A stretch of 64,000 bases of DNA, taken from positions 62,001 through 126,000 of the forward strand of contig CAVTOG010000013.1 of the NCBI GenBank assembly GCA_963736325.1. The letters are read 5' to 3'. Within the stretch, counting starts at the first letter, position 1. Every line of letters begins with the position of its first letter. Source of the DNA: Actinoallomurus sp963736325 (GTDB lineage: Bacteria > Actinomycetota > Actinomycetes > Streptosporangiales > Streptosporangiaceae). The notes below the pieces were generated by a model that was given only the letters and a program-made list of their open reading frames with translations, had not been told where the DNA came from and searched no databases. The position numbers and the translations under genes were made by a program. Below are positions 24,870-34,747 of this stretch, in pieces.

Positions 24870-25620
24870 ATCCGTTCCTCAGAACCAGGGCCCGCCTCGG
24901 GGCGCGTCCGGTGGGTCTTGGCCGTGGCGAGCGGTGTCCAGGTAGTCGGTCGCAAAGTAGAAGGGGGAGCCAGCCTGATCTGGGCCGCGACGCGGAGAAG
25001 GAAGCCGACCTGCTTTTGCCCGGCAACCGACGCCAACACGGCGAGCCGCGACGCTGACGCCGCGTCGGCCCGCTGGCGCCATATCGGCACCACGTCGGCC
25101 TATCGGCACGTCGACGCCACGTTGGCACCGCGTCCGCCCGGCGCCGCGTTGGTGCCTTGGCGTCGCGCAGCAGACTGAAGATCCACCGGACACTCCGTAG
25201 GGGCGGCGCTCGACCAGGCGGTCATCCACACGCCGATGTCCCGCGCCCGCTCCGGTAGTCGCGGAACCCTAGCCCGAGCCCGACGAAATCCGAGCGCGGC
25301 CCCGGCCCCCGACCCGACAAAGCCCGGCCCACGGCAAGCACGCCCCCTGCCCGGTGGGCAGGAACCGTCGGTGGCCATTTCGCTTCTGGCGAAGCTCTCG
25401 CCTCAGGCCGTCAGGCCGGGACCGACCCCGGGTCGCCGGGCTCCCGGATGCCGGCCCTCCGGCAGGGGTGTCGTCGTCGCTCCGGGCCCGGAGCGGGACG
25501 TGCTGCCGTCGGACTCCTGAGCGGGGGCGACGCCGCCGGGGAAGGTCTCCGCGCCGGCCTCGGTCCGGTGCGGAGTGCGACGCCGCCACCCGCCAGGAGG
25601 GATCATCATCGTCCAATTAT
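24870..25620. other. Long gap between recA and recX
   Basis: In most actinobacteria recX follows recA closely; here 751 bases intervene. About 50 bases after recA a 10-bp stem with one G-U pair lies at 25548-25574. Around 25070-25160 there is a degenerate run of GGCACC-N-CGTCGG-like units on the plus strand. A candidate small gene lies next to recX. I see no other convincing coding region, mobile element or RNA. Confidence 0.5.
24879..25229 (-). CDS. Doubtful small ORF immediately upstream of recX
   Basis: This frame would encode 116 residues ending 9 bases before recX, with its TGA forming part of the recX ribosome-binding region (TGAGGAACGG). The first ~85 residues are Arg/Gly-rich and look non-coding, but the last ~28 (from FYFATDYLDTARHGQ onward to GGPWF) change to a protein-like mix of Tyr, Asp, Phe and Trp. 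A real short gene may start inside the frame, though no good start codon with a ribosome-binding site is evident. Function unknown. Confidence 0.2.
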   Translation of the reverse strand: MDDRLVERRPYGVSGGSSVCCATPRHQRGAGRTRCQRGVDVPIGRRGADMAPAGRRGVSVAARRVGVGCRAKAGRLPSPRRGPDQAGSPFYFATDYLDTARHGQDPPDAPRGGPWF

Positions 25621-26727
<1,107 letters not shown>

Positions 26728-26801
26728 ATGAGGTGTCCCTGCTGAGTCGATGCCTGCTGCTTGTCGAGTGCGACGTTACGGCTGTCCGCCGACAGTTTTC
26801 G

Positions 26802-26823
26802 AGAGTACGGGGAGCCACTGTGG
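26802..26823 (-). promoter_or_regulatory. PafBC/RecA-NDp-type promoter of recA
   Basis: On the minus strand CCACAGTG is followed by exactly 8 bases and TACTCT, matching the 3' half of the mycobacterial RecA-NDp motif (TGTCRGTG-N8-TANNNT), and the following GGCT is as in M. tuberculosis recA P1. The 5' part of the -26 element is weak. It lies about 75 bases before the recA start. Confidence 0.55.
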
Positions 26824-26848
26824 ACAACATCGCGTTCGATAACCCTAG

Positions 26849-26864
26849 CCGAACACACGTTCGA
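26849..26864. promoter_or_regulatory. LexA SOS box
   Basis: CCGAACACACGTTCGA matches the actinobacterial LexA consensus CGAAC-N4-GTTCG perfectly in both half-sites. It lies 122 bases before recA (minus) and 67 bases before the divergent ATP-grasp gene (plus), so it could control both. Confidence 0.85.
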
Positions 26865-26931
26865 CCACGGCCTCACACGCCGAATCGTCCGGAAATCACC
26901 GCGAGTCTTGGCCTACCCTGAGGCCAGGATC

Positions 26932-27792
26932 ATGCCGGTGACCATTCTCATGTGCACCGATCCGCTCAGTCCCAAGCGGGTCGACGAGCACTTCAAGCGC
27001 GAAGCCGACGCCGTACGCGCGCTCGGCGGCTCGGTCGCGCTCATCGACCATGACGCGCTGCGGCGCGGCGACGCGGCCGAGGCCGTCCGCCGTGTGCCCG
27101 GCGATCTGGGCGTCGCCTGGTACCGCGGCTGGATGGTCACGACCGTGGAGTACGCGGCGCTGGCCTCCGCCCTCGCGGCGAAGAACATCGCGCTCGCCGT
27201 GCCGCCGGACGGCTACCAGAAGGCGCACGAGCTGCCGGGCTGGTACGAGACGTTCGCGGGCGTCACTCCGGCGAGCGTGTGGCTGCCCCTCTCCCCCGGC
27301 GAGGTCCCGGACGAAGGGAGGCTGGCCGAGCTCGTACGCTCGCTGTGCTCCGGGCCGGTGATCGTGAAGGACTACGTCAAGTCGCGCAAGCACGAGTGGC
27401 ACGAGGCGTGCTTCGTGCCCGACGTCTCCGACGTCGGCCGGCTGCACTCGATCGTGTCACGCTTCGTCGACCTGCAGGGCGACTCCCTGAGCGGCGGCAT
27501 CGTGGTCCGCGAGTTCGAGGCGTTCCAGGGCGGCGAGGCGCGCGTCTGGTGGGTCGACGGCGAGCCGGTGCTGGTGGGCCCGCATCCGGACACTCCCGAC
27601 CGCTGCCCGAACCCTCGTACCGACCTCGCGGCCCCCTGCGTACGCTCGCTGGGCTGCCGGTTCATCACGACGGATCTCACGCGGCGTACGGACGGCGTGT
27701 GGCGGGTGGTCGAGGTCGGCGACGGACAGGTCAGCGATCTTCCTTCGGCGTCCGAACCCGCCGATCTCTACCTGAGTTTCCCTCTCCGATAA
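26932..27792 (+). CDS. Small ATP-grasp domain protein, unknown substrate
   Basis: A 286-residue protein with ATP-grasp character: SGPVIVKDYVKSRKHEW carries the ATP-binding Lys in the central domain (about residue 143), GGIVVREFEAF contributes the adenine-contacting strand, EARVWWVDGEPVLVGPHPD and GVWRVVEVGDGQVSDLP supply the acidic Mg-binding region. The N-terminal ~100 residues form a pre-ATP-grasp domain (DAVRALGGSVALIDHD). Family members ligate a carboxylate to an amine, thiol or similar. A TACCCT -10 element 13 bases upstream suggests a very short leader. It is divergent from recA, with an SOS box between them, and precedes a second ATP-grasp ligase gene and its partners. Confidence 0.75.
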   Translation: MPVTILMCTDPLSPKRVDEHFKREADAVRALGGSVALIDHDALRRGDAAEAVRRVPGDLGVAWYRGWMVTTVEYAALASALAAKNIALAVPPDGYQKAHELPGWYETFAGVTPASVWLPLSPGEVPDEGRLAELVRSLCSGPVIVKDYVKSRKHEWHEACFVPDVSDVGRLHSIVSRFVDLQGDSLSGGIVVREFEAFQGGEARVWWVDGEPVLVGPHPDTPDRCPNPRTDLAAPCVRSLGCRFITTDLTRRTDGVWRVVEVGDGQVSDLPSASEPADLYLSFPLR

Positions 27793-27851
27793 CGTCGTCG
27801 CGGCTCTAGACTTACCGGTCATCGACCCCAGTTCTGGAGGATGACCGCCAA

Positions 27852-28208
27852 ATGCCACCTCAGAACGCCTCGCGGCGAATGCGTTCCGGCGCCGTGCAAC
27901 TCAGCGCTCTGAGCGTTCTCTCCCTCACACTCGTCGCCTGCTCCTCCAGCACCTCCGCGACCTGCGTCGACGGGCAGGCCTCGCGCGGTTCCTCCCACCG
28001 GGTAGTACCGGACTACTACTGCGACAACGGCGGTTCGTTCGGCCGTTACTACTGGTACTACGGCGGCCATTCGAGCGGCGGCTATATCGGGCGCGGCACC
28101 ACCATTCGCCCCCGCAACAGCCGGATCACCTCACGCGGCGGCCGCGTGATCTCCCGCGGCGGCTTCGGCGGCCACTCCAGCCACCATTCCAGCTCGCGGG
28201 GAGGCTGA
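27852..28208 (+). CDS. Small lipoprotein with RGG/His/Ser-rich tail (YgiB/YjfM-like)
   Basis: A 118-residue exported lipoprotein: hydrophobic signal LSALSVLSLTLVAC with lipidation Cys near residue 30. The mature part has two further Cys (ATCVDG, YYCDNGG), a Tyr/Gly-rich middle (GRYYWYYGGHSSGGY) and a C-terminal run of SRGG/RGGFGGH/SSRGG motifs. Proteobacterial YgiB/YjfM (DUF1190) lipoproteins have similar RGGFG/Ser-rich tails and are also encoded beside a GspS-like ligase. GGAGG precedes the ATG, and TAGACT near 27808 is a plausible -10. It lies 2 bases before the ligase gene. I infer that its tail may be modified by that ligase. Confidence 0.7.
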   Translation: MPPQNASRRMRSGAVQLSALSVLSLTLVACSSSTSATCVDGQASRGSSHRVVPDYYCDNGGSFGRYYWYYGGHSSGGYIGRGTTIRPRNSRITSRGGRVISRGGFGGHSSHHSSSRGG

Positions 28209-28210
28209 GA

Positions 28211-29371
28211 GTGCGCCGCGAGGCGTCCGACCCGCGCCCGCGCTGGGACCAGATCGTCGAGTCGCAAGGCCTCGCCTACCACCGGACCTCCCACCCCGAG
28301 CACCTCACCCGCCCGTACTGGGACGAGTCCGTGCACTACGTCTTCGGCATGGAGGAGGTCCTCGCGCTGGAGGCGACGGTGGAGGAACTCCACCGGATGT
28401 GCCTCGCCGCGGTCGAGCACGTGGTGACGACCGGCCGGTACGACGTGTTCGCCATCCCGCCGTGGGTGCGCCCGCTGATCGAGGCGTCGTGGCGGCGGCG
28501 CGAACCTCACCTGTACGGACGCTTCGACCTCTGGTACGACGGCTCGGGCCCGCCCAAGCTGCTGGAGTACAACGCCGACACCCCGACGGCGCTGGTCGAG
28601 AGCTCGATCGTGCAGTGGTACTGGCTGCAGGACGTCTACCCGGACGATGACCAGTGGAACTCCCTCCACGAGAGGCTCGTCGACCGCTGGAAGCAGATCT
28701 CGCCGCCCGGGCTGACGCACTTCGCCTGGACCAACGAGGACGAGACCGGCGAAGAGGTCATGACCATCGCGTACATGCAGGAGACCGCCGAGCAGGCGGG
28801 GATCCAGGCGAGCGCGATCGCGATGGAGGACATCGGCTGGCACTCCCTGCGCGAGCGTTTCGTGGACCTGAACGAGTCCGACATCACGACGCTCTGCAAG
28901 CTGTACCCCTGGGAATGGATCGTCGCCGAGGAGTTCGGCCGTCACGCCACGCGCGCGAACTGGATCGAGCCGATCTGGAAGATGCTCCTTTCCAACAAGG
29001 CACTCCTCGTCGTCCTGTGGGAGCTGTACCCCGGCCATCCGAGCCTGCTGCCGACGTTCCTCGGCACCCCCGGGTCGCTGACGTCGTACGTGCAGAAGCC
29101 GCTGCTCGGACGCGAGGGGGCGAGCATGCGCATCGTGACACCCGACGGCGTGCAGACGACGACCGACGGCGACTACGGCGCCGAGGGCTTCGTGTTCCAG
29201 GAGCTGTGCCCGCTGCCGGACTTCGACGGCGAGCACCCCGTGCTCGGCGCCTGGGTCGTCGGCGACGAGTCGGCGGGGCTCGGCATCCGTGAGACGTCGG
29301 GGCTCATCACCGACGACACGTCCTCATTCGTTCCGCATCGCATCAGCGCTGCGGACCCGCTTCTGGGCTGA
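28211..29371 (+). CDS. Glutathionylspermidine synthase-like ATP-grasp peptide ligase (YgiC/YjfC-like)
   Basis: A 386-residue protein matching the ATP-grasp half of glutathionylspermidine synthase and the stand-alone YgiC/YjfC proteins: LLEYNADTPTALVESSIVQW, YPWEWIVAEEFG, EPIWKMLLSNKALL, LWELYPGHPSLLPT, VQKPLLGREGASM and YGAEGFVFQE are all family signatures. It lacks the amidase domain of the bifunctional E. coli enzyme. YgiC-type proteins are predicted to form amide bonds, possibly on proteins or peptides, but their natural substrates are unknown. The GTG start lies 2 bases after the lipoprotein stop, and a DUF350 gene follows after 22 bases, giving the same trio as in proteobacteria. Confidence 0.9.
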   Translation: MRREASDPRPRWDQIVESQGLAYHRTSHPEHLTRPYWDESVHYVFGMEEVLALEATVEELHRMCLAAVEHVVTTGRYDVFAIPPWVRPLIEASWRRREPHLYGRFDLWYDGSGPPKLLEYNADTPTALVESSIVQWYWLQDVYPDDDQWNSLHERLVDRWKQISPPGLTHFAWTNEDETGEEVMTIAYMQETAEQAGIQASAIAMEDIGWHSLRERFVDLNESDITTLCKLYPWEWIVAEEFGRHATRANWIEPIWKMLLSNKALLVVLWELYPGHPSLLPTFLGTPGSLTSYVQKPLLGREGASMRIVTPDGVQTTTDGDYGAEGFVFQELCPLPDFDGEHPVLGAWVVGDESAGLGIRETSGLITDDTSSFVPHRISAADPLLG

Positions 29372-29393
29372 GCCCGACTAAAAGGAGATCGAG

Positions 29394-29843
29394 ATGGTTC
29401 TGGCGTTCTCGCAAGGCTTCGGATCGGCTCTGGGCAAGGGCGCCGGTGCGATCGCGGCGTACACGGCGCTCGGCCTGGTGCTGCTCCTGATCGGGTTCTT
29501 CGCGGTGGACATGGCCACACCGGGCCGGCTCACCTCGATCATCCGCACCGAACGGAACGCCAACGCGACCCTCCTGGCCGTCTGCGGCATCGTGGCCGTG
29601 GGCCTGGTCGTGGCCTCCTCGATCTTCGCGTCCGGCGGGAAGCTGCTCGAAGGGCTGATCGCGACGCTCGTGTGGGGCCTCGTGGGCATCATCGCGCAGC
29701 AGATCGCGGTGACGATCGTACGGCTCCTGCTCGCCGTGGACGTGGCCGCGCTGATGAAGAAGCAGACCATGGAGCCGTCGGCGATCCTGCTCGGCGCGAC
29801 TCAGGTCACCGTCGGCCTGATCACCGCGATCGCCGTCATCTGA
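29394..29843 (+). CDS. DUF350 membrane protein (YjfL-like)
   Basis: A 149-residue integral membrane protein with four predicted helices (about 17-38, 53-78, 85-110, 125-147), two DUF350 repeats in effect (GLVLLLIGFFAVDMATPGRL; GLVGIIAQQIAVTIVRLLL). DUF350/YjfL proteins occur with GspS-like ligases and YgiB-like lipoproteins; their function is unknown. AAAGGAG precedes the ATG. The 3' end overlaps the convergent DUF3046 gene by 8 bases. Confidence 0.85.
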   Translation: MVLAFSQGFGSALGKGAGAIAAYTALGLVLLLIGFFAVDMATPGRLTSIIRTERNANATLLAVCGIVAVGLVVASSIFASGGKLLEGLIATLVWGLVGIIAQQIAVTIVRLLLAVDVAALMKKQTMEPSAILLGATQVTVGLITAIAVI

Positions 29844-30030
29844 GCCGCTGCGGCACGTCGAACGTGCCGCAGACGGCCTGCCACACCGTTTTGGCGGCGA
29901 CACCGTCGGCGAGGGCCTGCTCGATCGTACGGCCGCCTAGCCCGGCCATGACGTAGTCCTTGGCCACGCTCTCGGCATACCCTTCGCCGAACTGCTGGTT
30001 CATTCGTTCCCAGAACACGGTGATGCGCAC
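29836..30030 (-). CDS. DUF3046 family protein
   Basis: A 64-residue protein typical of the actinobacterial DUF3046 family encoded near recA (Rv2738c in M. tuberculosis): VRITVFWERMNQQFGEGYAE, DYVMAGLGGRTIEQAL and VWQAVCGTFDVP. It is predicted helical and its function is unknown. The start is GTG 30030. Normally it sits next to recA; here the four-gene ATP-grasp cluster separates the two, which suggests that the cluster was inserted at this site. Confidence 0.88.
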   Translation of the reverse strand: MRITVFWERMNQQFGEGYAESVAKDYVMAGLGGRTIEQALADGVAAKTVWQAVCGTFDVPQRLR

Positions 30031-30085
30031 GCCCTGAACGCTACCGGCCTGCGGTTGTGTCGGTGGCAGGAGGCACGATGGCAAG

Positions 30086-33000
30086 GTGACCCCGACCGAC
30101 CGCTTCTCCGAAGCCACCCGTGCGTGGTTCGCCGGGGCGTTCGCCGCGCCCACGGCCGCCCAGGAGGGCGCGTGGGAGGCGATCGCCCAGGGCGACAACA
30201 CCCTCGTGGTCGCCCCCACCGGCTCCGGCAAGACCCTCGCGGCGTTCCTGTGGTCCCTCGACCGGCTCGCCGCCGACCCGCCACCCGAAGATCCCAAGCG
30301 GCGCTGCCGGGTGCTCTACGTCTCGCCGCTGAAGGCCCTGGCCGTCGACATCGAGCGCAACCTGCGCGCGCCCCTCACCGGGCTGCGGCGCACCGCGCAG
30401 CGCCTGGGCCTGCCAGAGCCCGACGTGCGCGTGGCCGTACGCTCCGGCGACACCCCGGCCGACGAGCGCCGCCGCTTCGCGACCCGCCCGTCCGACATCT
30501 TGATCACGACGCCGGAGTCGCTGTTCCTCCTGTTGACCTCGCAGGCGAGAGACGCGCTGCGCGGCGTCGAGACCGTGATCGTCGACGAGGTGCACGCGGT
30601 CGCCGCGACCAAGCGCGGCGCCCACCTGGCGCTGTCCCTGGAGCGGCTCGACGCCCTCCTCGACACCCCCGCCCAGCGCATCGGCCTGTCGGCGACCGTA
30701 CGCCCGGTGGCGGAGGTCGCGGCGTTCCTGGGCGGCCCGCGCCCGGCGACGGTCGTGCAGCCGCCGCACCGCAAAGAGGTCGAGCTGAAGATCACCGTCC
30801 CGGTCGAGGACATGACCGAGCTGGGTCAGCCCGCCGGCGGTCTATCGGACACCGGCGAGCCCGAAAGGATGTCGATCTGGCCCCACGTCGAGGCGCGCGT
30901 GCTCGACCTGATCGAGGCGCACCGCTCGACGATCGTGTTCGCCAACTCGCGGCGGCTGGCCGAGCGGCTGAGCGGGCGGCTCAACGAGCTGTCGCACGAG
31001 CGCCGCGACGAGGCGCTCCCCGAGGGCGGCGCGCCGGCCGAGGTGATGGCGCAGGCCGGTGTCGCGCTGGGGGCGGCGGCCGACGTCGTACGCGCGCATC
31101 ACGGGTCCGTCTCCAAGGAGGAGCGGTCCACGATCGAGGAGTCGCTCAAGGCGGGCCGGCTGCCGGCCGTGGTGGCGACCTCCAGCCTGGAGCTGGGCAT
31201 CGACATGGGCGCCGTCGACCTCGTCGTGCAGGTCGAGTCGCCGCCGTCGGTGGCGAGCGGGCTGCAGCGCATCGGCCGCGCGGGTCACCAGGTCGGCGCG
31301 GTCTCCAAGGGCGTGATCTTCCCCAAATACCGGGGCGACCTGCTGCAGACCGCGGTCGTGGCCGAGCGGATGCGCGACGGCCGCATCGAGGAGATGCGCT
31401 ACCCGCGCAACCCGCTCGACGTGCTCGCCCAGCAGATCGTCGCGATGGTGAGCATGGACGACTGGCCGGTCGACGAGCTGGAGGCGCTGCTGCGGCGTGC
31501 CGCGCCGTTCGCGACGCTGACCCGTTCGGTGCTGGAGGCGACGCTCGACATGCTCGCCGGGCGTTACCCCAGCGACGAGTTCGGCGAGCTGCGCCCGCGC
31601 CTGGTCTGGGACCGGGTGGCCGGTGTCCTGCGGCAGCGTCCGGGCGCGCAGCGGCTCGCCGTCACGAGCGGTGGCACCATCCCCGACCGCGGCCTGTTCG
31701 GCGTCTTCCTCGTCGGGGAAAAGGCCTCTCGGGTCGGCGAGCTCGACGAGGAGATGGTGTACGAGTCCCGCGTCGGCGACGTGTTCGTGCTCGGCGCCAG
31801 CTCGTGGCGTATCGAGGACATCACACCCGACCGGGTGCTGGTCTCCCCCGCGCCGGGGCGTCCGGGGAAGCTGCCGTTCTGGCACGGCGACACGCTGGGG
31901 CGGCCCGCCGAGCTGGGCCGCGCCCTGGGCGCGTTCAGCCGCGAGCTGGCCGCGCTGGAGCCCGAGCGGGCGAGCGAGCGCGTGCGCGCGGCGGGCCTCG
32001 ACGAGTGGGCCGCCGGCAACCTCCTCGCCTACCTGCGCGAGCAGCGCGAGGCCACCGGTTACGTGCCCGACGACCGTACGCTGGTGGTCGAGCGGTTCCG
32101 CGACGAGCTCGGCGACTGGCGGGTCGTCGTGCACTCCCCGTTCGGGGCGCGGGTGCACGCGCCGTGGGCGCTCGCGATGACGACGCGGCTGCGCGAACGG
32201 TACGGCGTCGACGCGCAGGCCATGCACTCCGACGACGGCATCGTGCTGCGCGTCCCCGACACCGGCATGGCCATCGACGACCTCGGGTCCGGCAGCGCTC
32301 CACCGGCGAGCGACATCGCCGTCTTCGACCCCGCCGAGATCGAGCAGATCATCACCGCCGAGCTGGGCTCGTCGGCGCTGTTCGCGTCACGGTTCCGCGA
32401 GTGCGCGGCGCGCGCGCTGCTGCTGCCGCGCCATCGTCCGGGCAAGCGGATGCCGCTGTGGCAGCAGCGTCAGCGGGCCGCGCAGCTGCTCACCGTCGCG
32501 AGCAAGTACGCCTCGTTCCCGATCGTGCTGGAGACGGTGCGCGAGTGCCTGCAGGACGTCTTCGACCTACCCGGGCTGGTCACGCTGATGCGCGACCTGG
32601 CCGGGCGCAAGGCGCGGCTGGTCGACGTCGAGACGCAGGTGCCCTCGCCGTACGCCCGGTCGCTGCTGTTCAGCTACGTCGGCGCGTTCATGTACGAGGG
32701 CGACGCGCCGCTCGCGGAGCGCCGCGCGCAGGCCCTCGCCCTCGACTCCACGCTGCTGGCCGAGCTGCTCGGCCAGGCCGACCTGCGCGAGCTGCTCGAC
32801 CCCGAGGCGGTCGCCGAGGCCGACCGCGAGCTGCAGCGGCTGCCCGCCGACCGGCACGCCCGCGACGTCGAGAGCACCGCAGACCTGCTGCGCGTCCTCG
32901 GCCCGCTCACGACGGCCGAACTGGCCGAGCGCGGCGTCACGCCGCGGTGGCTCGCCACGCTGGAGGAGACGCACCGGGCGATCCGCGTACGCGTCGCGGG

Positions 33001-34570
33001 CGAAGAGCACTGGGCCGCCATCGAAGACGCCGCACGGCTCCGCGACGCGCTCGGCGTGCCGCCGCCCGTCGGGGTGCCCGAGGCGTTCCTCGAACCCGTC
33101 GCCGACCCGCTCGCCGACCTGCTCAGCCGCTACGCGCGCACCCACGGGCCGTTCCAGGCGTCCGCGGTGGCCACGCGGTTCGGGCTCGGCGTCGCCGTGG
33201 TGAGCGAGGGGCTGCGCCGGCTCGCCGCGGCCGGGCGCGTCGCCGAGGGCGAGTTCACCCCCGGCGAGCGCGGCACCGAGTGGTGCGACACGGGCGTGCT
33301 GCGTATGCTCCGGCGGCGTTCTCTGGCCCGGCTGCGCGCCGAGGTGGAGCCGTCCCCGCACGAGGCCCTCGCCCGCTTCCTGCCCGCCTGGCACGGCATC
33401 GGCGCCTCCCGCCTGCGCGGCATGGACGCGCTCGTCCAGGCGATCGAGCAGTTGCAGGGCGCGGCCATGCCCGCGTCGGCCCTGGAGTCGCTGGTGCTGC
33501 CCGCGCGGGTGCCCGGCTACTCCCCCGCGATGCTGGACGAGCTGACCGCCTCCGGCGAGGTCGTGTGGGCCGGCCAGGGCGGCCTGCCCGGCGGCGACGG
33601 CTGGGTGTCACTCTACCTCGCCGACACCGCTCCGCTCCTGATGGCCGAGCCCGCCGACATCACCGTCACACCGCTGCACGAGAAGGTCCTCGACGCGCTC
33701 TCCGACGGCGGCGCGGTGTTCTTCCGCACCCTGTCCGACCGCATCGGATCCCTGAACGACGGCGACCTCGTCACCGCCCTGTGGGACCTCGTGTGGGCCG
33801 GCCGCCTGACCAACGACACTCTCGCGCCGCTGCGGGCCAGACTCGGCTCGGGCCGCACCACGCACCGCCCCCGCACACGACGCCGGCCGGTGATGCCGTC
33901 CCGTACCGGCCCTCCGACCGTCGCGGGCCGCTGGTGGCTGCTGCCGGACCGCGAGAACGACACGACCCGCCGCGGCCACGCCCTGGCCGAAACCCTCCTC
34001 GACCGGTACGGCGTCGTGATCCGCGGCGCCGTCATGGCCGAACGCACCCCAGGTGGCTTCGCCGCCGTCTACCCGGTGCTGCGCGCCCTGGAGGAGACGG
34101 GCCGCTGCCGCCGCGGCTACTTCGTCGACGGCCTGGGCGCGGCCCAGTTCGCCCTGCCGGGCGCCGTCGACCGCCTGCGCGCCACCACGTCCTCGGAAGC
34201 CGCACGGGCACTGGTCCTGGCCGCCACCGACCCCGCGAACCCGTACGGCGCCGCCCTCCCCTGGCCCGACCGCCCAGGCGAGACCGCGAGCGGCCACAAA
34301 CCGGGCCGCAAGGCCGGCGCCCTGGTCGTACTGGTCGACGGTCGCCTGGTCGTCTACGTAGAACGCGGCGGCAAGACCTTGCTTTCGTGGGGCGAAAACA
34401 ACCTGCAACCGGCCGTCGACGCCCTGGCCCTGGCCGTCCGCGAGGGCGCCCTCGGCAAACTCACCGTCGAACGTGCGGACGGCGAGTCCATCGTCGGCTC
34501 CCCTCTGGCCGCGGCCCTGGAGTCCGCCGGCTTCCACCCGACGCCAAGAGGCCTACGCCTGCGATCCTGA
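30086..34570 (+). CDS. lhr: Lhr large ATP-dependent DNA helicase
   Basis: A 1494-residue superfamily 2 helicase of the Lhr family, a 3'-5' translocase that unwinds RNA:DNA and is DNA-damage associated in mycobacteria. Walker A VVAPTGSGKT (about 43-50), DEVH box (about 168-171), motif VI region LQRIGRAGHQ (near 395), then the Lhr-specific winged-helix and beta-barrel domains and a long C-terminal extension usual for bacterial Lhr. The start is GTG 30086, with AGGAGG about 11 bases upstream. A Nei-type glycosylase gene, often adjacent to lhr in actinobacteria, is at 43.0 kb here. Confidence 0.95.
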   Translation: MTPTDRFSEATRAWFAGAFAAPTAAQEGAWEAIAQGDNTLVVAPTGSGKTLAAFLWSLDRLAADPPPEDPKRRCRVLYVSPLKALAVDIERNLRAPLTGLRRTAQRLGLPEPDVRVAVRSGDTPADERRRFATRPSDILITTPESLFLLLTSQARDALRGVETVIVDEVHAVAATKRGAHLALSLERLDALLDTPAQRIGLSATVRPVAEVAAFLGGPRPATVVQPPHRKEVELKITVPVEDMTELGQPAGGLSDTGEPERMSIWPHVEARVLDLIEAHRSTIVFANSRRLAERLSGRLNELSHERRDEALPEGGAPAEVMAQAGVALGAAADVVRAHHGSVSKEERSTIEESLKAGRLPAVVATSSLELGIDMGAVDLVVQVESPPSVASGLQRIGRAGHQVGAVSKGVIFPKYRGDLLQTAVVAERMRDGRIEEMRYPRNPLDVLAQQIVAMVSMDDWPVDELEALLRRAAPFATLTRSVLEATLDMLAGRYPSDEFGELRPRLVWDRVAGVLRQRPGAQRLAVTSGGTIPDRGLFGVFLVGEKASRVGELDEEMVYESRVGDVFVLGASSWRIEDITPDRVLVSPAPGRPGKLPFWHGDTLGRPAELGRALGAFSRELAALEPERASERVRAAGLDEWAAGNLLAYLREQREATGYVPDDRTLVVERFRDELGDWRVVVHSPFGARVHAPWALAMTTRLRERYGVDAQAMHSDDGIVLRVPDTGMAIDDLGSGSAPPASDIAVFDPAEIEQIITAELGSSALFASRFRECAARALLLPRHRPGKRMPLWQQRQRAAQLLTVASKYASFPIVLETVRECLQDVFDLPGLVTLMRDLAGRKARLVDVETQVPSPYARSLLFSYVGAFMYEGDAPLAERRAQALALDSTLLAELLGQADLRELLDPEAVAEADRELQRLPADRHARDVESTADLLRVLGPLTTAELAERGVTPRWLATLEETHRAIRVRVAGEEHWAAIEDAARLRDALGVPPPVGVPEAFLEPVADPLADLLSRYARTHGPFQASAVATRFGLGVAVVSEGLRRLAAAGRVAEGEFTPGERGTEWCDTGVLRMLRRRSLARLRAEVEPSPHEALARFLPAWHGIGASRLRGMDALVQAIEQLQGAAMPASALESLVLPARVPGYSPAMLDELTASGEVVWAGQGGLPGGDGWVSLYLADTAPLLMAEPADITVTPLHEKVLDALSDGGAVFFRTLSDRIGSLNDGDLVTALWDLVWAGRLTNDTLAPLRARLGSGRTTHRPRTRRRPVMPSRTGPPTVAGRWWLLPDRENDTTRRGHALAETLLDRYGVVIRGAVMAERTPGGFAAVYPVLRALEETGRCRRGYFVDGLGAAQFALPGAVDRLRATTSSEAARALVLAATDPANPYGAALPWPDRPGETASGHKPGRKAGALVVLVDGRLVVYVERGGKTLLSWGENNLQPAVDALALAVREGALGKLTVERADGESIVGSPLAAALESAGFHPTPRGLRLRS

Positions 34571-34747
34571 TCCGACCGCCACGGAATGACACCCGCCACC
34601 GCCAAGCCCGGTCGCTGACGGCCAACGCTGTGGGACTCGCACGCCACGGCCTGGCCACTCCGAGACCGATCGTTCCGTAGGGCGCTTATGCAGCCGCCGT
34701 ACGGCTGACTCGCTGAAGGCGGCTCTGGCGGCGCTTTGGGAGGAGGG

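Noticed and set aside
30055..34680. A 1541-codon open frame running alongside lhr
   Set aside because: It is a shadow frame: Arg/Ala/Gly/Pro-rich throughout, with no domain, while the overlapping lhr frame has all helicase motifs.
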